Positions 30,165-41,337 of a stretch of 64,000 bases of DNA are shown here, in pieces. This stretch comes from Diplodia intermedia (taxonomy: Eukaryota > Ascomycota > Dothideomycetes > Botryosphaeriales > Botryosphaeriaceae). The notes beneath the pieces are model-generated. The model saw only the letters and a list, made by a program, of their open reading frames with translations. It was not told the DNA's origin and did not search any database. The stretch spans positions 186,001 through 250,000 of the forward strand of contig JAKEKT010000038.1 in the NCBI GenBank assembly GCA_021495925.1, written 5' to 3'. How positions within the stretch are numbered: position 1 is the stretch's first letter; each line of letters opens with the position of its first letter. The translations under genes and the position numbers were made by a program.

Positions 30165-32993
30165 TGGATGCCGGGATAGGAGGAAGGATGCTTTGCTGGA
30201 AAAGCTTGAGGGAGTGAGTGCTGGGAGACGACGAGAAGGGAAAATGGGGGAGGAAGACGAGACGATGGAGGGAAGGTGGGATTGGTGATCAGTGCCTCTC
30301 TCTTTCCATTTCTTACTATTCACGACGTTGATGATGGGGAGGAAAATGTGGGTTGATCTCTGCAATGGTGGTGACTGTTTCTCATGATTTGGGGTTGCAT
30401 GGAGGAAATCTGGGGCCTTTTTCGTCCTTGTACTACATGAGACTGCGATGATATTTTCGGGGTCTTTTCTCCTTTTTTTTTAATTCTTCTTCGAACCTGT
30501 GGATACCATAGAAGCGAGCGCTGATAGTCGGTGGTTTGGTCGCAAAAAAGTTCGAGCGGCACTATTTTGTTAATAGGACGAGGTCTGGCAAGGAAAAGAT
30601 CAGAAGATGGGAAGGGAATAAACGACCCACGGTCTAGCTCTTTGCATTTTCGTGCCATCTCCCCCGAGACTCGGATAGCCTGCATCCTGTCCTGGCGTGT
30701 TCAGCTCGCCACGTACCAGACGTATAGCAGAGAAACGGGCAAAAGATCGACAGAGGGGGTGTCCTCCGGGAATAAAGGATGGGCTTGGCTGGGCGGCGGC
30801 AGCGGAGCTGAAACACGAACGCACGCCCTGTCAATGCCATGGCTCGTCGTCCTTTATAACCCCCCCGGCAAAGCCTGGCTGGTTGGTGATGGGGCTTGGC
30901 ACCACCCAACGACATGACGCGCCTACGTGCTTGCTTTGTCAGGGATGTTGATCGTATGATGTTCACATGCTTTGGCTGTGGGGAGTTGCTGGGGTCTTTT
31001 ACATACCTAGGCGCCTCGCTTTTTTGCTTTTTTTTTTCGCGGCTGCTTCTGGATCGATGACCGCAGCCATCCATCCGTATCCGCCGCCCTCATCATCAAT
31101 GTGGGGCGGAGGAGAGGGCAAAGGGCGAACGCAGTAGGTGGGAAAAAATGGTCGGATTCGCTTGCTTCTCCCCCTCCCGCAGATCCCGGCAGTCGAGTGC
31201 GCCAGATATGGAACCATGACCCCAGTCGTTATTGGACCCTGTTCTTACTTCCTGTCTCCCGGCTCCGGAGCGTCCGCGTCGTCTCGCGATCCGCAGTGGG
31301 CTCGATAGGTTAGGAACAGACGCAACAATCGGACCTTGTCTACTGTGTAGTGAGCGGTTTCTCCCGCCCCACACACACCCCCCGCTGCTCACATGGATTA
31401 TCTGCTTCTTCTTCTCCGTCTGGTCATCCACCCACACCGACCGCAAAAAGGCTCGAAGCACACACTGCACACCGGCAAATTCCACCTGCTTAGCTCCGAC
31501 GGCGGCAATTGCCAAAATGCTGTAGAACCAAGGGCCGTCTTCTCTGCGTCTCTTTTCAAATTCTCCGAAAGACAAAGGGTCGGGGCGCGGGTTGCATGCG
31601 CGTGCGTTGTGCGTTGCGTTGGGTGCGACCACACCATATGTGCATGCTCCGTTGATGGTGTTGCCCTGCTGTGGCACCGCCCTGTTGTCAGACGGTGTCT
31701 GCAGATCTTGACTCGCGCTTGTGCGACGCTCTCGCTGTGGGCTCATGTACTGCGAAATGTGAGGGGTCGTGCGAAGTGCGAGACACGTCGGGTCACTGAA
31801 TCGTGTTTAGACGGGTCTAAGGAAGAGGGAGGAGAGAAAGAAGACGGCTTGTACGCGGGATGCTTGGAGCATCGTGAGCAACGTATCATGGGAGTCCGTA
31901 CCGACTCCGCTTGCTCAATGGTTGTTCCACTTGGCCTGATTTGCACCGATTCGCTGCTTGTTGCCAAGAAAGGTATCTGACGATTTCCCAGGTCATTCTG
32001 CAGAATTCTAGATGGGGGTTCAGCGTTGTCAAGACCTGTTCATCCTCGGAACATCTATACAAGTGCGGTCGAACTATTCCATGACATCTTGATAACTTCA
32101 CTTCCATAATAGCTCCGCAACAACGACTATACCCCCCAATCAAACAAGCACCCAAGCAGCCAAAAACATTCTCCATCCCAACACACACATCCCAGAACAA
32201 CGAAAGGCACCTCCCTCAACGGCAACAGCGATGCTTACACAAAGGGCCCTTTCCCGCCACGCCACGCCACGCCAACCCAAGCCACGCCCAACACGAGGCT
32301 CTCTCTCCACACCTTCTCCCGGCGGCGGCGCCACCAACACACAAACACATCAAGCATTCGGCAGGGCAGGGCGGGCGGGGCGCGTGCTCTCTCTGTCGCT
32401 CGCTCCCGCTCCCACCCACCGCGTGCTAGGCTCCTCCCTTCTGCGCAACCATGGGGCATTAACCGTGCGCGTCAACCTCGAACGTCGCAACCGCCACCAA
32501 CAACAGCTTCCCCACGCGTTCTCGGTGCTGTGTTTGCATGTTTGGGAGTTCGGCACGCCAGATGGTAGGGGGGAGGGGGAGCTCTACCCGAAGTCGTCGC
32601 CAGACTTACGATGGCAATTGTTCTGACTTTTTAGTGACCGCTGCGGTACATGTAATTTTGTGATGCTAGTTGTACGTTTTGCCCCGTTATCGGTCTCGTG
32701 CTTGAGTATTTTCTTCTTCTTCTCTCACTCAAGCCGAGTAGCAAAAGCGAAGAGAGGGAGTCGTAAAAACCGAACCGGGAAAAGCACAAGACTCACGTGG
32801 GAGTCTCCCAAGCAACAAACCACACCAACAGCAGAGGAAGGCGGCGAGTTGGGAGAAGACGAAAGTCCTTCCCAAGAAAGAAGCGTGCAGTGAAACTTCC
32901 CATCGCATTCGCAATCAGGTATCTCCGCAAAGGAAAAAAAAAGGATTAACAAAGATTCCCTCCCTCCCGCCATTCCATTCGCCGCCCAACCTC
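30165..32993. other. Long intergenic region (2.8 kb)
   Basis: This gap lies between convergent genes (LaeA-like and the surface protein). Many short open frames overlap on both strands; the longest, minus 31096-31746, has no motif and no splice partner. Features seen are T-runs near 30473-30482 and 31019-31035, and a short CGCCA tandem near 32257-32272. It is too long for two 3' UTRs alone, so a non-coding transcript or unrecognised gene is possible. Confidence 0.4.
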
Positions 32994-34326
32994 TCACGCA
33001 ACATCATCCCCCACCTTCCTCGCCCCCTCTTCACCCCCCTCCTTCTCCCCCCTCGTCCTCACCCCCTCCCCCTCCATCTCCGCCAACCCCCCGGCCCCGG
33101 CATCCAACTCATGCACCGCCGCCGGCGCCGCGGGACTCTCCAACTCGCCGCCCGCCGGCGCCCCGGGCGACCCGGGCAACTCCTTGCGGAACTCCGAGTC
33201 GCCGACCTTTTCGTGGAAGGCGGCCGTGCCGTCGACCTCGTGCGTGGGCGGCGGCGAGGACGAGGTCCGACGGGCGGCGTCTGCTGCTGCTGCTGCGGCG
33301 CTTTGGCGGCGGCGACGACGGCGCCGGAGGAGGAGGAAGGAGAAGAGGCCGGTGAGGAGGGCGAGGAGGGCGAGGACGCCGATGACGATGCCGGCGATGG
33401 CGCCGCCGGAGAGGGTGGAGTCGTCGTCGCTGGGGGTGGGGGAGGGGGATGCGGAGGAGGACGAGGATGAGTTGGATGCGGATGAGGTCTGTGGTGGGGG
33501 GCGTGGGGGTTAGTCTTTGGGGCGAGATTGGAGACGTTTGGGGGATGTTTTGGGCTTTGCTTTCTGCTTACCGATGCCGGTTTCAACTCCAGCGCGTAGC
33601 CTTCGATGACGTGGGCGTAGAACTGGTCGAGCGAGGTGGTGGCCGGCCACGCCTGCGTCGCCGTCAGGGTGGACGCGTTGTACGCGGTGACGGTGTAGGT
33701 CGAGCCCACCACGACGGAGCTGTAGCAGGTGCCGCCGTATGCCGGCCGGCGGCTGTCCAGGATTGTCGAGGGCGGGTTGAGGGCGTAGCCGCTGCCCGAA
33801 AGTCAGTATGGGTCGTTGGTTTGGGGGCAAGTTGGGGCGAGTGGAGCGGTGGTTGGGTGCATCAAAAAGGAAAGCGGGCCACGTACGACGGACAGCATGC
33901 GATATAGCTACTCGAGAAGGTGTTGACAGTCTCCCATGCCTCGGGGCACACGAGCGGGCTGAAGAGGGGGGCGATGGAGCTGGTCACGTTGAAGACGGAC
34001 GTGTACCCGCTGATGAATTGAGACGGATAGCAGTCGGTGACCAGAGAGCCGGGCACGGGCGACGGCTCGTTCAGCCAGATGTTGTACCATGGCGAGGACA
34101 GCAGTGTCAGTCGGCCCTGTGTGCATGACGGCGGCGGAGTAAAGGTTGTGGTCAAAGCCACCGTCTCGGCGGATGGCGAGGAGAAAGACGACGACGATGC
34201 GGCGCTTGAGCCCGAGGAAGCTCTTGTAGAAGTGGCCAGAGTGGTGCTTGAAGCGGCCGCTGCGGTTGATGCGGCCACCGACGTGGCGCTGGAGGCTGTG
34301 GCTCCTGAGCCGGTGATGAACGACAT
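32994..34326 (-). CDS. Single-pass Ser/Thr-rich surface protein
   Basis: Three exons (33887-34326, 33572-33791 and 32994-33488) give 384 residues. The first 70 residues are almost all Ser, Ala and Thr, the usual look of an O-glycosylated ectodomain. A Cys-containing domain follows (PSCTQGRLTLL, DCYPSQF, CPEAWETVNTF, YIACCPSGYALNPP, GGTCYSSVVVG). A Ser-rich linker leads to one transmembrane helix, GGAIAGIVIGVLALLALL and onward, directly followed by a run of seven or more Arg on the cytosolic side. The tail is acidic and Gly/Pro-rich. This layout resembles fungal Mid2/WSC-type wall sensors or generic surface glycoproteins, but I do not recognise a WSC signature and no cleavable signal peptide is obvious. 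Intron ends are supported by phase and canonical signals. Confidence 0.75.
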
Positions 34327-35830
34327 GTTTGCGAGTAATTGGCACCGTCCCAATTGACAACGTTGCGGGCAGTACAAGTGAAGTGCCAAACGCTCGTCTG
34401 CGGGGCGACTGGCTCAGATCAAAAGCAGGAACGCAGCTCCAAGGAACGAGCGTTCACGGGGCAGATGGAGGGTCGGCGCCAAAGGAGCACGGGGAGTGGA
34501 GAAGGCTGTTGGGCGAAGGGCTCCTGGGGGCCGCAGGATGAATCCTTCGTGTACCTGTCGCGGCGCAGCGGGAGGCGCCGGGCCGGTGTATATAGCAATG
34601 GCACGACGGGCGGGGCTAAAGGGCGAGCTCTAGGCGCACCGCATGAGGGTTGAAAGGAGAAAGTGGACGCCTTTGCAGCGACGCCACCGCTACACTCTCG
34701 CGCGGTGCAGCATCTTTTTGCCCACCCCCGGCTAGCTGAAATAGAAATGGCCAGGGCGTTTGTGGGGGCTGGAAGCGCGTTGAAGCATTGGGCGTCCCCC
34801 CCTCACAGCGGCCCGGGCTTGCCCATATGGAGCCCGGCCATGCTTCCGCTTCCAGGCCTGCCGTGCCACGGCGACGTCTGCAAATACGGACTCCGGACGC
34901 GCCACCGGCTTTTCGCAGCGACTCAAGCCACGGGCCTGAGGGAGGCTGCGACCCCGTCAGCTTTGCAGAGAACAGCAGTAGCCTGCTCCATTTCTCCGGG
35001 CATCCACTGGCCGTTCATGGGTGGGTCCTGGTCTGAAGGTTGATGGGATTTGAGATCAGATCATGGCCGTCGGTGCGTGAGCCCTTCGGCCCGGCTTGAT
35101 AACAACACATTTGCCGAGCGTCGCTGTCAGCAAAGCCGCAGGGGCGGCCGGGAGGCCTTGCCGCTGACCACGCTGCCAAAGTCCCAACTTTAATCCGTCG
35201 TTGCGACACTTTAAAAGGGACCAACCAACCAACAAGCTCGTGCCCGCGCCGTCGACCGTTGGGCCCGCCCGGGGCTAAACGAAAGCGAAAAGGTCCAGCC
35301 AAACAGCCTCGCGCCATCGCTTATTCCCACGCGCTATCGAACATAAGCCGCCCACCACCCGCCCTTCGGTCCCACACGCTCGGAACCTCGCCTGCCAAGC
35401 TTCCGCTCGTTTTCCTTGCTCAGCAACTCATCCTTGTGTTTCACCCGCACTCCGCCCCCAACGTTTATATTTACACAAAAACGCCGTCGACTCGTGCAGC
35501 CGCAGGCTGGCCCGTGGAACTTGTATACGTTCGACCCTGACATATCTCATCATTGCGACCACTGGCTCTGACTTTGGTTGCTAATGTGTTCCGAGAAAAA
35601 AAAAACACCAAGAAAAGGAAAAGTCGTATGAGGCCTGTCATGAAATCGACTCCCCACGAAACCATCTCCAGGCGCCCATCACCGCCCACGACTCCTCATT
35701 GCGGAGGACCAAAAAGATAAAAATAAAAACGCCAAGCTTTTGAAAAGGCCCACCCGGGCCCCAACACGCGCCGTCAGTCAACCCAAGTGATCGTCAACCC
35801 GATATTCGCCCCAAGATTGCGCTTAACCCT
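34327..35830. other. Intergenic region upstream of the surface protein
   Basis: About 1.5 kb lies between the surface-protein start and the 3' end of the next minus-strand gene. Open frames of 60-125 codons occur on both strands but none has recognisable content. A-runs occur near 35597-35606. Confidence 0.4.
34589..34594 (-). promoter_or_regulatory. TATA-like box upstream of the surface-protein gene
   Basis: TATATA on the minus strand lies about 263 bp upstream of the ATG at 34326, inside a GC-rich flank. It is a plausible core promoter element by position only. Confidence 0.3.
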
Positions 35831-37468
35831 TCACCCAGTATCCCCCTCAGCACCCCCACCACCACCACCTCCTCCTCCTCCACCCTTCCCCTCCTCCCCC
35901 TCCTTCCCCTTCTTCCTCTTCTCCCTCTTATGCAAACAAAACGTCCACCCCTCCGCGCCGCCCACGCCGACCCCGAGCAGCCTCCAACTCCTCACAGCCG
36001 ACGGCTCCTCGCGCGCCTTCAGCATGGCCCCCACCACGTCCACTCGGCCCTCCTGCACCACGAACACGGTTCCTTTCGGCCCGCTGCTCAGCGGCGCCAG
36101 CGCCCCGCCGCCCATCGCGCGCTCCATCACCGTGCACCACGACGCCTCGTAGCGTGCAAAGGCCTGCCTCGCTCGGGCGAGCGTGTCCCGCTCGGCCGCG
36201 CGGGCGGTCGGGTGCGGGTTGTCGAGGGTGACGAGCGCGAGGTAGCGGGGGCCCTCAGAGTCGTAGAGCGTGGTGGGTGTCGTGTGCGCCATGTGTGGCG
36301 GGGGCAGGCGGGGGTCTTCGGCGGAGAGCGGGGGGTGTGGGTGGTAGCAACCTGGGGGTGGGATGGGTTTGCGTTTGGGGCGGCGGCGGCGGCCGTCTGG
36401 GGAGGAGGAGGTGATGGTGGAGGAAGAGGAGGAAGACGCGGAGGAGCCGGTGGGAGATGAGGATGGCGAGAGGCTCCTGCCTCGTCCCCATGTCTCGTAC
36501 CGTCCGTCCAGCGTGTCCTGCAGCTGCTGCATCTCCTCCGCCACATGCCGCAGCTCTTCCGGCGCCGCGCCGCTCCATCGCAGCTGCAGCTCTATCTCGC
36601 GAAGCTCTGCGAGGTCCTGCTCCATCTCGCGCCGGCGGGCCGGGTCGATGCCTCGTTGTTGTCGTCGTCTCCGTTCTCCCTGCCTCTCCGGTCCGTCTCC
36701 GTCATCCCCACCGTCGTCGTTGTTTCCACCACCGACATCTCCAACCGCACCTCCATTCTGGCCTTGCTCGTGCTCATCACCTCCCTGCTCCTCCTGCTCC
36801 ACTCTCAACGTCTCCCTCAGCATTCTCAATGCATATTCCGCCCTCCCCAACTCTCTCCTCCACCCCTCTATCCCACCTTCCGCCGGCGCATGTGGTCCGA
36901 AGTGCAACTGTTGGCGGAAATTGTCAACGTACCGCTGCTGGCGAGCGACCTGGGCGGCCAAATCCCCGATACGTTCTTGTCTGCGTCGGGCAGGATTCTC
37001 GCCAACATTGTTGTCTTCCGCAGGCAACTCTCCGCGTGCCAGCGGTAGCGCGCCGGGAAGGTGGTAATAGTCGCGGTGGTAACGGTTAACGTTGTACGGG
37101 TAGTGATCATTCCCATCGTCGTCCTCAAGGTCGAAGTCGAAGATGAGTTGTTCCTCCTCCTCATCCTCAACGTCGTCGATGACGTTGTGACGGTTGGCGT
37201 TGGCGCCATACCCGTCCGGGATCCGTATGCCGAACTGCCTTAGTTCCTGAGGATCGAGTCCACGCAGTGCCGGGTCTGCCGCTGGGGCGGGAGGACGAAG
37301 GCCGTGTGGCTGGTTTTGGTGTCGCCGATGCTGCTGCTGCTGCTGGTCGTGGCCATGCGCGAAGACGATGTCGAAGTCAAGGTCTCCAACGACGCCCTCC
37401 CCGTCCTCAACTGGCGGCGGATGGTCGTCGTAGCGGGGTATGTACCTCGCCGAACCGCGGAAGTTCAT
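35831..37468 (-). CDS. Acidic hypothetical protein (545 aa)
   Basis: A single uninterrupted frame starts at MNFRGSARYIPRYDDHPPP. The first 130 residues are His/Gln/Asp-rich with an acidic stretch (DDVEDEEEEQLIFDFDLEDDD). Residues about 165-330 hold charged helices likely to form coiled coils (ERIGDLAAQVARQQRY, REMEQDLAELREIELQL, ELRHVAEEMQQLQDTL), separated by a Gly/Asp-rich loop. A Ser-rich segment and a basic RRRRPKRKP patch follow. The last 130 residues look folded (RYLALVTLDNPHPTARAAER ... SWCTVMERA ... GTVFVVQEG) and end in a Lys/Gly-rich tail with eleven Gly in a row. No known family is recognised. Confidence 0.7.
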   Translation of the reverse strand: MNFRGSARYIPRYDDHPPPVEDGEGVVGDLDFDIVFAHGHDQQQQQHRRHQNQPHGLRPPAPAADPALRGLDPQELRQFGIRIPDGYGANANRHNVIDDVEDEEEEQLIFDFDLEDDDGNDHYPYNVNRYHRDYYHLPGALPLARGELPAEDNNVGENPARRRQERIGDLAAQVARQQRYVDNFRQQLHFGPHAPAEGGIEGWRRELGRAEYALRMLRETLRVEQEEQGGDEHEQGQNGGAVGDVGGGNNDDGGDDGDGPERQGERRRRQQRGIDPARRREMEQDLAELREIELQLRWSGAAPEELRHVAEEMQQLQDTLDGRYETWGRGRSLSPSSSPTGSSASSSSSSTITSSSPDGRRRRPKRKPIPPPGCYHPHPPLSAEDPRLPPPHMAHTTPTTLYDSEGPRYLALVTLDNPHPTARAAERDTLARARQAFARYEASWCTVMERAMGGGALAPLSSGPKGTVFVVQEGRVDVVGAMLKAREEPSAVRSWRLLGVGVGGAEGWTFCLHKREKRKKGKEGEEGKGGGGGGGGGGGAEGDTG

Positions 37469-38394
37469 GCCTGCGGTCGTGCAAGCCTCTCTATTCTCTT
37501 CCCTCTTGTGCTTCTCTCCAGCTGCGCGAAAACGAGGGCCTTCTGGTCGACTCCTTGGTGGTTGATGGTTGGTTGTGGGTGGTGTTCACACGTTTTTACT
37601 CCTGTCCCCCCGGGAAGTGCGCGTGCTTGTGTATGTCTCGGAGCGGAAGCAGTTCCAATTGTCTGGGTCAGCGAGCCTGGTATGCGTGCGTGCGTGGCTT
37701 GAAACAAGCGCCGTCTTCGTCGTTGTCCGGATAGGCAGCAATAAACGAGGCCGAGACTCTTGGACGAAGGGTCGGGAGGCTGTTGTTACGAGCAAGGAAG
37801 TAGATATTGGTCCCAAGGCAGCGGACCAGTTGCTCGAAGGGGAGAATGATAAGCCACTTAGACGGCTGCTCGCGTGACTTGACTGCGGGGTACAGATGTT
37901 GTTACTTTTGTTGGAGAGATGCGAAACAGAAGCAGGGGTTTTCTGTCCAGGATGAGGCTGTGCAACGAGGTGTATGGCGGAAAGCGTAAGGTGAGTGCGT
38001 CGTGGCTGTCTCCTGCTCGCGGCATGTGTGTCTGCCGCAGATCACGCCATCAGGGTAATTAAATTTTTTGCCTCCTCCTTTCCCGTGGGCACGGCCAAGA
38101 GAAAAATTTCGAATGCGAAAGCGAAAGGAGGTTTTGCTCACGGAGAAGGAACGATGGCGTCTTTGTAGTAGATGGCAGGAGCGTGCTCTCCCAATCGGGA
38201 AAGCAGATCAGTTGATGAGTCTAGATCAGGCAGGTATCTCGCTGTTGATCCCCTCTCTCCGAATAACGCCGACATCCCGATGCAACCGGACAACACCAAC
38301 CCAAGCTAAAGAGACAGCGAAGCAGTACATGCTGCATTTTCCCCACCTTTACCCATACTGTACAAGGCCTCGTCGATGCCACGACCCTCCCCGC
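37469..38394. other. Intergenic region
   Basis: About 0.9 kb contains the 5' flank of the acidic protein gene and the 3' flank of the CDF transporter. No gene, RNA or repeat is supported. Confidence 0.5.
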
Positions 38395-40271
38395 TCAGTC
38401 TTGCTGCTGCATGTGCGTGGGCAGGTTCCACGAAGCGTAGTCCAGGTGCACGAACGCGCGGTCCACCGACGGCACGCTCTCGAGCACGTACTGCAAGCTC
38501 TCGCCCAGATCGTGCGCATCTCGGATGTTGATGCTCTCGTCGACCACGATGTCGGCCTCGACGATCAGCTTGTCGCCCGAGTGGTACGCCTGCAGGCCCT
38601 GGATCTGCTTGATCGTCTTGGCGAACCGCATCGACAGGTAGAGCAGGATGTTGCGCTCGTCGGCCGACGCCGCGCGGCCCGTCAGGTTCTTGATGTGGTT
38701 TGCCGACGTTTCCGACCAGTTGACAATCACCCAAAGAGAGAGCAACACGCCTCCCAACGGATCCATCCACCACACCTGCGCGTAGTAGCCCACTGCACCA
38801 ACGTTAGCCTGCGTGCCCGCAAAAATTCCAGCTCATGCGGGGACTTACCAAGAGGGAAGATGATACTGAAGAAGTTGAAAACAACGTCGGTAATGGCATC
38901 CTGTGCAAGGGCCTGCACGCTCGAATTCTTGATCATGCGGCACCAGAACCAGCAAAGACCCTTGATCACCACCGTGGCTGCCATGATGACCAGAGCCGAC
39001 GTGGTCAGCCGGACGATGCTCTGGTCATTGCCCATGAATCTCTGGAAGCCCTCCAGCAGCACCTGGAAGAAAGCGGTGATCATGATAACGGAGAAAATCA
39101 ACACGCCTACGGGCTCCAGCTTGCTCCGGCCGATGGGGTACGAGTAACGGTCTTCGCGGGAGATGAGTCGGGTCGTCACCCACACGATGGCCGTACTCAA
39201 GAAGTCCAGCGCAGCGTCGACCAGGCTGGCAAGCACGGACAGCGACGAGGTCAGGATCGTCACGACGATCTTCATGGCCAGCAACACAGTGTTGGCGACC
39301 AGATTCACATAGATGGCAATCGTCACGATCCTGTGCTGGCTGCCCGTCTCTTCCTCCGGCTCGTAGATGGGCATCCGTGGCTCGTTTGCTTCCACGTCGG
39401 CGCTGATCCCGCCATAGCCGTTTTGTTGTCCGCTGAGCAGCGGGGATGTCTCCTCATCGGGTACCTTGTACAGATTCTTGGGCGTGCGTTTGACCTTGCG
39501 CTGGCCAAAGGCTTCAATCGATGATGAGTTGGTGCTGTCCTCGGGCGATTGCTCGCCTGCCAGGTAAGGGGAGTGGGGCGCGGTGCCGGACTCCTCGGAG
39601 ATAGTCTCAGGGATGTTCACCGTATTGTACTCCTGGATGAGGTTGTGGGGGAGCGACGAGTCGAGCAGGCGATCGATAAAGGCATACTGCTGTATCAACT
39701 CATTGTTGCGCTCGTAGTACTGGCGGCTGTTGCAAACGAGTCAGCGCGCTTGATAACGGTGGCATCATGTCATATGATCGTGTGCGAGGCAATAAATAGG
39801 CCGTCCGTCCGCCGGGGCTCTCGGAAAGCTGCACGTACATCTTCTTCGGGTACTTCTTCAACTCCTCGTCCGACTTCCAGTACTGCTCCCTGCCCACGAA
39901 GTCAGCGACGGGCCCAAGACAACACGCGGCGCGATATTCTCCCACCATCTGTATCTCGGGTTGCTGTTTCCGATCAGGCGCTGGCTGCGCATCTGCGGCG
40001 TCAGAAGCACCGACGCGCCCCCAACGCTCGATCTCCGCTCGTCGGGGTAGCCGGGGGTCGGCGGAAGGCTCCCCTTGGAGGCGTCGGTGTAGAGCTCCTC
40101 GCTGCGGACGCTGGACGGGCGTTGGCTGCGCGAGCTCAAGGACTGCTGCAGCAACGCGGGCAGGTGCTGCCCACGCGTCGACATGACGGCGTCCTCGGAG
40201 AGCGGCAGAAAGTTCTTGAGGCTTGGGATGCGGCCATACTGGGGCGGCTCGGCGGCGGGTTGGTCGGCCAT
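38395..40271 (-). CDS. Cation diffusion facilitator (CDF) metal transporter
   Basis: Four exons (39946-40271, 39839-39889, 38849-39726 and 38395-38792) give 550 residues; exon 2 is only 51 nt. The N-terminal 220 residues are Ser/Pro-rich and cytosolic, with RYRWEQYWKSDEELKKYPKK and IRQYYERNNELIQQY, both formed across splice junctions and typical of the fungal family. The transmembrane core starts at IVTIAIYVNLVANTVLL. It includes SLVDAALDFLSTAIVW, with the Asp pair that binds metal in CDF proteins, then RYSYPIGRSKLEPVGVLIFS. The C-terminal cytosolic domain has YHSGDKLIVEADIVVD and HDLGESLQYVLES. These proteins export divalent metals (Zn, Fe, Mn) from the cytosol; this one's metal and membrane are unknown. 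Confidence 0.93.
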
Positions 40272-41337
40272 GGCGACGAGGAATGCGAGGCAAGGGAATT
40301 GAGGGCGGGATCGGGGAGGTTGGAGACGCCGGTCGAGGCGCGATGGAGCTGTCTCGCTCTTTAACGGTGTCTGTTGAATCCGCCAAGAGCAAAAGCTCTG
40401 GCCCCAGGGTCGAAGACCTGAACCTTGGGGATTGGCGTCACTGCTCCAGCTCCACCATCCCTGTCGCGCATGCTGCGCCCCTCCACCTCAATTGCGCCCG
40501 GACCCCCCGGCCTTGGCTCTATGCACGTTGTCTGTCTGCCTTGCCGGATTCGCCTCCTGTCCAAGCTGTTGCGCATTCTTGCCCGCAAACAGTCCAGAAG
40601 AAGCCCCTTGCTGTGCTGCTCTTTTCCGGAAAACTCTCTCGGCCCCTCCTCCCATGTGGCTCTGACGGCGCTGTTTGTCAGGGTCCGCTAGCTTTCCCCT
40701 AGCGAACCATTCCCAGCGTATAGCCCGGAAATGGTATACTGATAGGCGACCCTGACGCACGCGCTGGGAAGTTGCGCAGTAGTCGATACATTTAGCGTCG
40801 TGCAATCACATCGCAAGTTGCGCAGATGCACGGAAAGTAGGAGAGCGAAACTCCACGGTGGGACCTCAGGCACCCAACAAGGGCCCATGCCCGCATCTGC
40901 ACGGAGCTCGGCTGAGCAGCTGCTTGAGACGAGCGCTTACGGCTTCCCCGCAGTATGCTTCGTCTCTGTTCACCAAGGCGGCAGTGGGGTTTCGCAAGTG
41001 TCTGGGCAAGGAGGCGCAATGGTCCGGGAGTCGATCAATCGTATCACTCCTCCAATAAACGCCTCATCTCCGCAGATCACCCATTCGCCGTGGCTTGTTT
41101 ATTTCAGCCGCTGTTTGCTCTCGTTTGGTCTTCAAATGTACATTTGACCAAGCCATCGCTTAGTGCTACTTAATTTTGGCAAGCATATGCTACCTACAAA
41201 CCGCGCCTCCAATGCTTTTGGACTCTCCACCAAGCTCAAGGATTCATGATAATTTTGTGATAAAGTACAAAAGGTCAGGCAAAGTACGCCCGTAAAGAAG
41301 TCTGTCCCCCTCCATTGTTATTGTGTTGATAAGGCGC
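40272..41337. other. Intergenic region
   Basis: About 1.07 kb holds the promoter side of the CDF gene and the 3' flank of SEC61. Overlapping short frames show no content. Nothing else is seen. Confidence 0.5.
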
